Of a DNA stretch of 64,000 nt, positions 35,480 through 45,200 are shown one piece after another. The stretch comes from Boletus sp. NGJ (taxonomy: Eukaryota; Basidiomycota; Agaricomycetes; Boletales; Boletaceae), in NCBI GenBank assembly GCA_019096195.1, contig JAGTXK010000091.1, positions 744,001-808,000 on the forward strand, written 5' to 3'. Each line of letters starts with the position of its first letter. The stretch's first letter is position 1. The position numbers were made by a program, and so were the translations under genes. The notes beneath the pieces were generated by a model. It made no database searches. It saw nothing but the letters and a program-made list of their open reading frames with translations, and was not told the DNA's origin.

Positions 35480-35486
35480 TATAAAT
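35480..35486 (+). promoter_or_regulatory. TATA box of BTB gene F
   Basis: TATAAAT, 121 bases upstream of the ATG at 35607. The same box at a like distance is present upstream of members D and E. Confidence 0.5.
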
Positions 35487-35606
35487 TTATGATTTGAATC
35501 AGGATCCCGTTTTCTTCCTCAACTTGTCTCCCCCACATTACTCTAGTGAGCCCTCGCGTTGTAGCCCTGCTTCAGATACTAATGTAGTCAACAGATATCT
35601 GCAACA

Positions 35607-36624
35607 ATGTCTGATGACTCTTCTTATGCCGCTACGCCCTTCGACCATTCCAAAGCGGATGTCATCCTGCGTTCGTCGGACAACATCGATTTTCGCGTCT
35701 TCAAACTCTTCCTCTCTCTTGCATCCCCATTCTTTGAAACCCTCTTTGATATCCCTCAACCTGCCCAAGAAAGCGACAATCAGGAGATCAAGGACGGCCT
35801 TGTTGTTGTTCCCATAAGCGAGGACAGCAAGACCCTTGATGCCCTCCTCCGCTTCTGCTATCCATGCACATTGGCGGACGATCCCAAGTTAGAGGTGTTG
35901 AAGGATGCTATGGATGTTCTCGAGGCAGCTAGGAAGTATTCTCTCGATGCCATCGAAATCAAAGCTCGCCAGGCGATCTCAAACCCAAAAATCCTCGAGG
36001 CAGAGCCTTTGCGATGCTTTGCGATAGCGCATAGAGGACGCCTGCGGGCGGAGACTCTGCTCGCTGCAAGATACACGTTGACGCAGCCACTCGTCCCGTC
36101 ATGGTTCCAGGAGATCGAGCTGATCACTGCGGCTGATCTACTCTCTCTGCTCACCTACCACCGTAGATGTGGTGATGCCGTATATGCGCTGGGGCTTGAT
36201 CTATCCTGGATCACATCTCATTACGGGAGCTCAGCGACCTGCTCCTGGTTATCTGGCAATCATCACGATCACGGTCGTAATCGCAACTGTGGGTGTCCCA
36301 GACCAGTTGTGTCTACATACATGCTATTCGACATGAATTCACCTCAATGGTGGGTTGACTTTATGGACAAAACCTTCGAAGCACTGCGAGACAAGCCATG
36401 CAAAGCAACTGTGCAGGCTTCCTCGGAGAAGATAGTGAAGAGCGTAAAAGCGGCAGGTTGTCCAAGTTGCGCCCCGAAGATCGCTGATGGTATGCGCGAC
36501 CTTTTAGATTTATTTACGAGGAAAATAGAGGAGACGGTTTCTCAGGTAAATTATATCTCCCAGGGAGACTCCTCAGTGAGCCTGACAGTTTTCTCGACAG
36601 ATCGAGCTGAAGTTGGAGTTTTAA
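35607..36624 (+). CDS. BTB/POZ protein, family member F
   Basis: Exons 35607-36545 and 36601-36624 give 320 residues. BTB core DHSKADVILRSSDNIDFRVF; shared middle LEAEPLRCFAIAHRGRLRAE; C-terminal NCGCPRP, DKPCKATV and CPSCAPK; last exon IELKLEF. Reading through the 55-base intron also stays open to 36644, but the spliced form is preferred because every member has the same small last exon. The tract 35915-36191 is identical to member E. Confidence 0.88.
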
Positions 36625-36935
36625 CAAAGTTCTCGTTGAAATGAATGATGCCTCTGTATCGTGTATGTTTGCGTGTCGAATCAGCCAGATGTACTATTAG
36701 TATTCCGTTGTCTCGAGCATTTTCCAAATTGTCGTAAATCGCCTGCATAAGTACATCGATCACGCGTGCGAGGTGAGACAAGTACCCATCAATTTCATTG
36801 AATCTCCTGTACTAGGACCGTTGACTCGCGACAGCAGAATATCGTGTTTTGATCACCTGTTCAAGTTATTCTATACTGGAAAGTTCCGGTGTAGCTCTGT
36901 ACACCCGGTGCGCGCGATCTCGTCTTGTCGCTCCC

Positions 36936-37652
36936 ATGGCGTCGCACTCGCTGAGCACCTTGGGAACGCTCCAGTCCATGTACAACGTATCATTCAATCA
37001 CTCCGATTCGCCCGATACAACCTTGACGCGAATCACGCGACTGTATGAATCGGTAAGTGCAACATCTAGGTTGCGATGTGATTCGTGATGATGGTGTCCG
37101 AGTGGGGGTCCACGACCTCAATAGGTCGCCTTCTATGCCTCTCGGGTAAGTTAGTATATTAGCTCTGGTACGCCGCTTCAACCTTTGTCTCGCGCTTGTA
37201 CCATACTTACAGTAGGCGCTGACTGGCATATAGCGACTTCATTTCGACTCGTTTCCAGTCATGGCGTGCGCCCCTCCTTGCGCCATCCTTGCGGCCTCGT
37301 TTTTCATGCTCCCCGGCACCGTTTCATCGCTCTGGTAAGTACTCCGTGCCGCCCTTGACGCCTCTTGACTCCTCGGACTCGCCCAAATGGCCTCCCGGCT
37401 CTCTATCTCAACTTAACGGGTTCGTGTTGTCGATGTGCTCCTACCTATCGCCTTCAGAGCACTCTGATCTGCTGTGGAGGTTGCCTCGTAGCACAACTGC
37501 TTCTTCGCCCGGGTCAACTAGCTCACTGGCCGATTTGCTGTGCACGATTCCGTGCCGGCTGGACTGTTGTACATCGCCATGCCGTTTCGTTTCGCTATGG
37601 GGTCATTCTGATGGACTGGGGGTATGGTGCGTTCCGTCGGGGTATCTCCTAA
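36936..37652 (+). CDS. Hypothetical small membrane protein
   Basis: Four exons (36936-37052, 37125-37145, 37234-37334, 37460-37652) with GT-AG introns and matching phases give 143 residues. Exon 2 is 21 nt. Two hydrophobic stretches are visible: CAPPCAILAASFFMLPGTV and, after the third intron, LICCGGCLVAQLLL. The C-terminal half is rich in Cys, Arg and Trp. I recognise no family. The consistent splicing is the main argument that the gene is real; the last codons abut the end of a decayed BTB copy on the other strand, so the 3' part could be a chance fusion. Confidence 0.42.
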
Positions 37653-38155
37653 AAAGCCACGCGCAACGTTGGCTGCTTCCATAACGGGATTCGATCCACG
37701 ACATATCGCTTCTCAATGCATAGACAGCATCCCCGTAACTCTGGTGGTAGGAAAGGAGCGCAAGTAGATCACTTGCACTGATCAGCGTAATCTCTTGGAA
37801 TCATGGAGGGATGAGCGGCTGCGTTAACGTGTACTTTGCAGCAAGCAGGGTTTCCTCATGCGCCTGTCCTCGACGAGCGAGCACGAAGCACCGTAAAGGC
37901 TCGGCGGCAAGAGTTTTGGGATTTAAGAAAGCTCGGGTCTCCGGCTAAGCCACAAGGATAGCAAATTACGGCGAGATCATCTTTAAACTCCTGGTCCTCG
38001 CTTGTTTCAGCAAGTTGAGGGAGTTCAAATAAGTTTCAAAGAACGGGTGCGAGGGAGAGGAATAGCTTGAAGGTACGATGTTATCTGATCAACGCATAGT
38101 TATATATACCTTGGCGTGCTCAATGGGCGCAACGGCATATGTAGAACTGGTCATC
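37653..38155 (-). pseudogene. Decayed BTB-family copy
   Basis: On the minus strand, blocks of the BTB family can be followed in order but not in one frame: a start like MTSSTYAVAPIEHAK, a piece of the BTB core (SDNI, then HPFFET), AEPFTVLR/LRCFVLARRGQAHEE-like sequence, LLAAKYTLTQPL and LLALLSYHQSYGDAVYALR. Part of the BTB core is missing, several frame changes and stops occur, and the C-terminal third with the CxxC motifs is absent. The copy is closest to member D in the middle part. It ends where the hypothetical gene at 36936 begins to be read on the other strand. Confidence 0.75.
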
Positions 38156-38550
38156 ATCCCAGATATCTGTAGACAGATACTACCACGATCCGTGAAGTTG
38201 TTACGAGCAATCGCCGGTATGACCGAATACTGGGATGCTTATTGTTAGAGGGTGAAGGAAGTAGAAGGTAGGTCAAAATTTTATGGCCCGTTGGAATAGT
38301 CCACGAGCATCCCACCTGCCCTGGTAGGTAGGAAAATCTGAGCAACTGAGTACACGAACTTGAGACATGCATTTTGCAGCGCAACGCGTATCATTTAGGT
38401 TGAACGAACTCCGTGGACGAGATGCCTCGCACCTGGCCAAATTCAATCGCATGAGATTCAATACTTACTAGTCGTGCAACGGTGTGGTCTATGTGAACGT
38501 GAAAGTGGACTGTGGGATTTTGACCACGGTGGCCGACGCGTTCAACTCGA

Positions 38551-38569
38551 TTGACGCGAGTCGCGTCAA
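38551..38569. promoter_or_regulatory. 19-base palindrome TTGACGCGAGTCGCGTCAA
   Basis: Perfect inverted repeat of 9-base arms around one central base, 67 bases upstream of the RING/coiled-coil ATG at 38636. An ACGCGT box lies just before it at 38536-38541. The arms contain the CGCGTCA also seen in the elements at 20144 and 25102. Confidence 0.5.
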
Positions 38570-38635
38570 CCCACCATCTATAAGTAACGTGACTCGTAGC
38601 GCGATCTCTACAATCAATCCACAACCACACGCAGA

Positions 38636-39959
38636 ATGGACAACCTGCTCGTCGAATGCCCCATCCACCTCGGCGCAGTCCCCATCGCAGATATACTCGT
38701 TTTCAGATGCGGTAGCTCCATGAATCGGCTTCAGTATCTGCTTCCGTGAAGACTAATGAGTTACATTTGCTTTTGTTCGTTAGGGCACGGATTTTGCGAG
38801 CCATGCCTAGGGGGGCACTTTGCTCATAATGGACCGAGTCGTCTTTCATGCCCTACATGTCGCCAGCCCGTCAGACACAAAGAGGCTTTCCCCCTCTTTC
38901 TTTCCCCCGCCCAACCTGGGGCCACCCAGAGTAGTCACCCGACGGCTGAAGCTTCTCACACGCGATTGGTTAGGGAACTCAAGGAAGCAAGGGACGCCCA
39001 CGCAAATTGCTCGGGACGGTTTATTGAATTACAGCATGAAATAGATACTCTCAGACAGGATGGTGCTCACCACAACCAAGCAATACAACATCTTCGTGGT
39101 CGATGCGAGCTGCTAGAAGGACGACTTGCAAAGGAAGCAGACAATTCGGCACGTGCGAGGGAAGAAAGCAATCGAATGCAAGAAGAAGCGACAAAGCTCC
39201 AGGTTGAGAATCACAAGATATCCAAAGCTCTGGAGCAAGCATCAAAGGAGGTACAAGTACAAGTTGAGCGAGTGAAACTGTTTCAAGGTTATATTGAACA
39301 ATATAAACACAAGGTATTCTGTTCGCCATCACTTGTGTTTCTAGACTCACAACCTGTAGTGTAATCTCGAGAAGAAGAAAAGAAAGGCAATTGAGAATGC
39401 CAACCACCACCCACTACCCAGGAAGGAGGATGACTCATTGATGGTGGTTGACGCAAATGCCCCAGACATGCTACATCAAGATGGACCTGACTTTGGATGG
39501 TTAGATGAAGCTTGCAAAGTGAAGGGTGATCAACTCACTATCCCAGGTGATGAAGATTCGGAATTAGAGAAGGAGAGTGAAGACGAGGTTCAGCTCAGTT
39601 ATCCCAATACCAAAGGAAAACAAATGGTAAGCTGGAGTGACCTCGAAGGAGGTGGTGTGCAATACTTACTGCATCTCCAGCAAGATCCGGCACAAGAGCC
39701 ACCCATTCGATTTCGTTCTGATTGGAATCTCGGACTGGAAGCCTTCGCTGGACCATCAGCTGGGATTACTCGGAAACGAAGGCATGGAAGTAGGCAGGTG
39801 GGTGGAAGCAAACTTGTCAAGGTGAAGATGCCACTGGCAGTGGCCCGGGGGGCTGGGAATCACCAGGTGGTCGGAGGCCCGTTGGTCATCGATAGGCATG
39901 GCCATGTCAAAGGCCCTGTTGCCCTAGGCTCTAGGCAAAAGCTCAATTCAAAGAATTGA
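38636..39959 (+). CDS. RING-like / coiled-coil protein
   Basis: Three exons (38636-38711, 38784-39313, 39360-39959) give 401 residues. The N-terminus has the second half of a RING (CGHGFCEPC, then CPTCRQPV). The first ligand pair reads ECPIHLG, that is Cys-x2-His in place of Cys-x2-Cys, so the finger is atypical and its ligase activity uncertain. A coiled coil fills about residues 85-205 (IELQHEIDTLRQDGAHHNQA). Exon 3 gives a basic KKKRKA patch, an acidic stretch, and a Gly/Val/Lys-rich tail ending QKLNSKN. The plan is the same as the gene at 24094-25045, though sequence similarity is low outside the finger. Confidence 0.78.
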
Positions 39960-40193
39960 GATACGTGCTGGTCACAGTCATGTAGTTACTCATACCATTC
40001 AACATAATTTGTCGGGATGTATGATAGTCTATTGAAGATGCGTTTGATGTCATCCCGCGGTCTGACGAACCGACTGTAGGTGTTTTTAATTATGAATTGT
40101 TGAATTGTTTCCGTACGGCTGAGCCTCGTCAGCACTTGAGTACCGTTTGGTGACATGTTGTACTTTAATTGTAGCTCGGCGTCGTCGATCCCA

Positions 40194-40992
40194 ATGGAAC
40201 TTACCTCCTTCACCACACCGTCAGGTACATGGAAATTCCTCCAGAACAGCGCTGGACCCACTGATCCATGAAACAGGTTTCCTCTTGCCCTCTATTCATG
40301 CCGCACCTCCCTTCTTCACGTGAGATCATACAGTCTTCATAGCAAAAGCAACTGGAATGAATGTCACCCCAGAGAACAGCCAACTCCTAGCACCCAGAGC
40401 CTCTTCGCTGATCACTGGACCCGACTGATCCTCTCATACGCACGACACCGCCGACTCTTTACTCTCCGCGTCGAGGACGCGGAAGCGCCAGGGAGCGATT
40501 GGGACGAAATACTACGCAATGAACGAATAAATCGTAAGTCACTCGCACCCGCTGACGTTCATCCAAGTTGACACCTCGAATGTCCCACCGTTAGGCCGCG
40601 TGCTCCCTTCCTATCTCTCCTCGTTGCTCACCATACTCGCCTCAAAGAATCTAGCGGTCTACGAGCCTGCCAAGCAATCACGTTCTGTATTGTTGTTCTG
40701 GAGACAACCCGAAGAATGGGCGGAGGCTCTCCACGCATGGGTGATTCTTTGCCATCCTATGATTTTCATTGTGCGTTGACCTTTTATTGCGTTGAAGGCG
40801 ACTGCATCAGGGCAGCTGAACACGATATTGACATTTTACGAAATAACGGATCCACCTATCCCATCTCCTCTCTCTGGGTTACCCGTTCCGCTCTTGCGCA
40901 GAGCGATCAACATACTCACGCGCTCAGGACGGGCTCAAATCATTGGAGTTGCTGATGGTGAAGGTGTCAGGCTGTTTGCAGGGACGAAATAA
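40194..40992 (+). CDS. VPS25: ESCRT-II subunit VPS25
   Basis: Part of ESCRT-II, which sorts ubiquitinated membrane proteins into multivesicular bodies. Five exons (40194-40224, 40277-40319, 40373-40533, 40595-40740, 40798-40992) give 191 residues (human 176). The N-terminal PPFFT motif that contacts VPS36/VPS22 is present, and the spacing from it to DHWTRLILSY matches the human protein. Winged-helix features follow: FWRQPEEWAEALHAW, SGQLNTILTFYEITD, and the end AQIIGVADGEGVRLF. The 31-nt first exon is inferred: it supplies the only ATG that joins PPFFT in frame with GT-AG introns. Confidence 0.9.
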
Positions 40993-41203
40993 TTCGGTGT
41001 TTGTGTTTCGTATCACTTTCACCTTGTACTGCCAAAGCTGTGCGATTAGAGATTGGGAATGCCTTTGGATGGTCGGGAAACGCCGAATGACTACACAGTA
41101 GACGAGATTAAGGTTTCAGCCACACTCACTAAAGACGACTAGCAAAGAGCCAGTCCCTACATACTCTGCACAGCGACAAGATAACGCTAAAACGACGACC
41201 GCC

Positions 41204-41924
41204 ATGGCAAGTCTTTCCAAGCCAAAATCTCTCTCGTTTCCCGAGTACTCAACTATCATTCAGGCCGAGCAAAAGACGACCCCAACCAACCCCATGAAAG
41301 AGCTCCGAATCGAGAAGCTCGTCATCAGTACGTTCACGTCGTCTTCCCTATACGAGTAGTGAAACCGACCCGGTGTCCTTCTTTCTTTTCTTTTTGAACA
41401 GACATCTGTGTCGGTGAATCGGGTGATCGCCTGACCCGTGCATCCAAAGTCCTGGAACAACTGACCGGCCAAACGCCCGTGACCTCCAAAGCCCGGTACA
41501 CCGTCCGTACGTTCGGTATCCGTCGAAACGAAAAAATCGCCGTCCACGTCACCATCCGTGGGCCCAAAGCCGAGGAGATCCTCGAACGCGGTCTTAAAGT
41601 GAAGGAGTACGAGTTGAGACGGAAGAACTTTTCGGACACGGGGAACTTTGGGTTCGGGATTCAGGAGCACATCGATCTCGGTGCGCGATATGATCCTGGT
41701 ATCGGTATTTTTGGTATGGACTTTTATGTGGTTATGGGGAGACCGGGGATGCGTGTTGCGAGGAGGAAAGAGCGCAAGGCTCGCGTTGGCTTTCAACACC
41801 GTGTTACCAAGGACGACACGATGTCTTGGTTCAAGCAGAGGTTCGATGGTATCATCTTGGTGGGTACATGCTTTGTCGTAAACGTAGGGCTAGATTCGAC
41901 TGACTCCGTTTTTCCTAGAAATGA
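41204..41924 (+). CDS. RPL11: 60S ribosomal protein L11 (uL5)
   Basis: Binds 5S rRNA in the large ribosomal subunit. Four exons: 41204-41206 (the start codon alone), 41264-41327, 41402-41859 and 41919-41924 (Lys and stop only), giving 176 residues. Exon 2 begins [19 protein letters not shown]; exon 3 has [40 protein letters not shown] and [15 protein letters not shown]. The first intron (41207-41263) starts GCAAGT, the classic donor of GC-AG introns. It is 57 nt, a multiple of three, and has no stop, so an automatic annotation would read it as 19 extra residues; splicing it out restores the universal short N-terminus. Confidence 0.95.
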
Positions 41925-42277
41925 ATGTATACTCGTCCTCGCTTTCCCGCTATGTATACATGGCACCACGTATGAGTACATTTATGTGCAGCAGCATGTT
42001 TTCGACATCAAAAATGCATCGTTTTCATTTCCTCATGACGACTGCACGACCAGACAGATGCATGTTTCGCAATCGACCTCGTTTCAGTCGCCCCGCCGAC
42101 AACCTCCGCGTCTCATCCCAAATAATTACACAAGGTAACGGACAAAAGAGCCAGTTATGCATCGAAACACAGCGCGAATAGTATTCTGTACATTCCCTCG
42201 TACGCAATAGATAGCTAGACGAGATAGCACCGTCCCCATCAAACCGATTTTCCCTGCGATTTTCATAGTACGCGATC
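41925..42277. other. Intergenic between convergent genes
   Basis: Joins the 3' ends of the L11 gene (+) and the RXT3-like gene (-). Open frames here are not supported. Confidence 0.5.
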
Positions 42278-45200
42278 TCAGTACCATCTCCATCTCAACA
42301 CCCTCATCTCGAGTACATCCTCGCCGTCCACAACCATTCTCCCGTCGTCCATGTGGTGTTGAGCGACCTTGATGATGATGGTGTTATTCTTAAAGATAAA
42401 GTCTCCATCGGAGATGTTCGGTCGTAGGACGCGAACGGTGGGCTTTGGGCTTGCAGGCGGACGAGGTTTCGACGACGCATCGGTGTCATTACCCTCCTGG
42501 GATGTGCCAGACTCGGGAGGATCAGTCGTAGCGCCACCCAAAGGCGGTGGGTCATCAGTAACCGTCTTTCGTTCCTCCAAAGTCGGCTCGGAAAGGGAGT
42601 GGTGCGGGGTAACTTGCGTCTTTGAGGTAGCTGGTATTGATGACGTGTTAGCGAGGCGTTCGCGTGGGCCGAGCACTGAAAGTGTGTATCGCGTCTGTCC
42701 TTTGTGCACGTTCCAAGTGATGAGGTAGGTCTCTTTCGAGCTTTCGAGCACAATTCCCCGTCCTGGGTCGTCAACGGAATCCACGTCCATGTCACCGTCC
42801 GCTTGGCTTTCTCGAGCCGCAGCGATCTTCCGACGCTTGGGTGGCGATGGGTTGACTATCGAGCCTTGGTGAAGATGAGGGAAGAGCGCACACTGGACCA
42901 CTTTCGCGTCGTATTTAAACCTGACCTCAGACTGAGAATAAGACGAGAAACGAGTAGGAGAAAGCATACCCAACCCCAGTTTTGCTCTTGCCCCGATCGG
43001 GAACACCAAAGGAGATCGTCATGGCTTGCATCTTCTTCGCTTCCTCGGCGATTGCGGTTACCTCGCTCGATCCCGCCTTCTTTATTTCCATAAAGTCGAC
43101 ATTAAGCCTTCGCCTCTTTGGGGTATTTGTCACATCAAAGAGCGGCGGGGATGGCGGTGGGGGAAGACCAAGAATGTCAACGCGACGCTGTGCATACTCT
43201 GCCAAACGCTGTGCACGGTTGCGAATCCCGAGACCGGGAGCGACGTGTGCCTTGTGCTGACGAGATGCGTTAACCAGCGAATCCATCGGTGATAGGTATA
43301 AAGGGAACAAACCTCGACGACGTCGACACAGATGACCTCGAACGCACTCCCGTCATGGCCCCATCCCCATCCGCAGCTGACACACCCTCTTCCATCGTCT
43401 TCGGCTTCTTCAAAACTCGTCATTCGGCCAGCGCTATCGCCCCTCCCAGCGTTCTCTTCGCCATAAAAGGATTCACCCCATCCACCGATGAAACGGCTCG
43501 CCCAAACACCGCCCGCGTAACCCGGCGGCTGAGGGTCGTTATTCGAGGAAGACGTGGAAGGTACCGAGGAAGCTGGTGGTGGGAGAGGCGTACTGGTGCG
43601 TGTGCGAGGAACACTGGCAGTTCCGTTCGCGTGGCCATTGGTGCTGATGCCATTCATGCCAACGCGACTATCGCTTAACCCGCTTTTGACAGCTCCAGAG
43701 GCCGAAGCCAGCGTAGGCACCAGTGCGAGTACGACACGTATTGTTCGACCTTCCTTCTTTGCTCGAGCGATGCCGCTCCATGTCAATAGGCCAGCGTGCA
43801 CTGCGCATTGGATGACGTCGGAGTCGTCCGTGTAGACACGGCGTCGTGAGAAAGAGTATATGGATGGAGTGAATGGGAAAGGCGGCGGCGGAGGTAAGCC
43901 ACCTCCCCAAAGGCGGAACTTCTGAGGCCTTGCAGGTGGTAGAAAAGATGGTGGAACAAGAACTGTAAGGCGGAGTTCAGTGGGGGTCTGAGTCGCTGCA
44001 GGTGCGGAGGTGGAAGCCAAGGAGCTTGAGCTAGGTCCAGCCTCCGTGGCTATGGCCTCGACTGGCTTGTCCTCCTCAATGATAGGCGTAGGAATCCATT
44101 CCGGGAAATAGTAAGGGAAGGGTGTCCGTGGCCAAACATATGTTCCCAGACCGACAAATGGTTTCTTCTCTCTTTCCTTCCTGGCCCTCGCAAGTTCCTC
44201 GGCACTGGGCACGCGTTCAAGCATCTCCAGCCGCTCGCGTTCGAGTATCTCCAATCTCTCGCGCTCGAGCAGCTCGAAGTTTTCACGTTCCAACCTCCCG
44301 AGACACTCGCGCTCCGCGATATCGAGTCCTCCAAGTCTGTCGCGCTCAAAGAGCTCGCTGAGTTCCCGTTGAAGCATCTCGAAGCGTTCCCTGGTCTCCA
44401 GTCGTTCACGTTCGACTTCTGTGTGCTCTCCCTCGCGGTTTGTGGCATTCGTCGGCTCCCGCTCTCTGTCCACCACACCACACCGCTCGCGTTCGGTGAG
44501 TTCCAATCGCTCCCTCTCTCGGTTTTCGATCGATTCTCGATCGGCTCCAGGTCCAACGGGGCGTTCGTCACGTTCACGCTCGACCATTGGCACGTCGACG
44601 ACCTTTCGATCCTTGTCAAAAGGGCCAACTCCGCTCGCGCTAGCGGCCTCGAGTCCCCTTTCCCGATCTCTCTCCATCGCTTCAAGACGTTCACGCTCTC
44701 TCTCTCGCTCAAATGCCTCTGCCCGTTCACGTTCTACCACGTCAAAGTGGTGAGGTCGTATGGGCATGCGTTCACGATCACCAGGACGTTCCAGAATGAC
44801 CCTTTCACGCTCCAGAACTGAACGTTGTTCGGGAGGTGGGGGGCGTTCCCGTTCGTGCAGGATGCGATCCCTGTCGTTGATGGCTATGCGTTCCCGCTCG
44901 GGGAAGCTTCTGTCCCTCTCCACCATCCGTTCCCGCTCGAGCCTATCCCGTTCGAAAAAGGCACGATCCCTATCTGAGGGGACCATGCGATCGCGTTCGA
45001 ACAATGCCCTGTCTCGTTCGGCTATTGCGCGCTCCCTGTCAGTAGGGGCGATGCGCTCGTTGTCACGTTCTGGGCCCATACGTTCGCGGTCGGGGATGGG
45101 CATCCTCTCGCGGTATGGTCGACGGTCCAACTCGCGCTCGCGTTCTCTGTCTCGTTCCCAAGCGAGTTGCCGTTCGCGGTCGTTCATGAGCTGGATTTCG

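Larger units (their letters stand above)
34206..35606. other. Divergent promoter region of BTB E and F with nested symmetry
   Basis: The 120-145 bases next to each ATG are homologous in inverted orientation (compare 34230-34352 with 35460-35590) and each carries a GAGTATAAAT TATA box (35477-35486 for F, and its mirror near 34334 for E). Inside lies a 151-bp inverted repeat (separate entries). The two stretches between promoter and repeat arm (about 34353-34644 and 35166-35459) are of nearly equal length but I see no similarity between them. No transposase or other gene is present. Confidence 0.6.

Noticed and set aside
33658-36154. An identical 'protein' of about 90 residues that appears twice, at 33658-33954 (+) and 35858-36154 (-)
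   Set aside because: It is the antisense reading of the conversion tract shared by BTB genes E and F; the coding sense is clear from family conservation.
39986-40261. 91-codon minus-strand frame between the second RING gene and VPS25
   Set aside because: It overlaps the first two VPS25 exons on the other strand and has no supporting motif.
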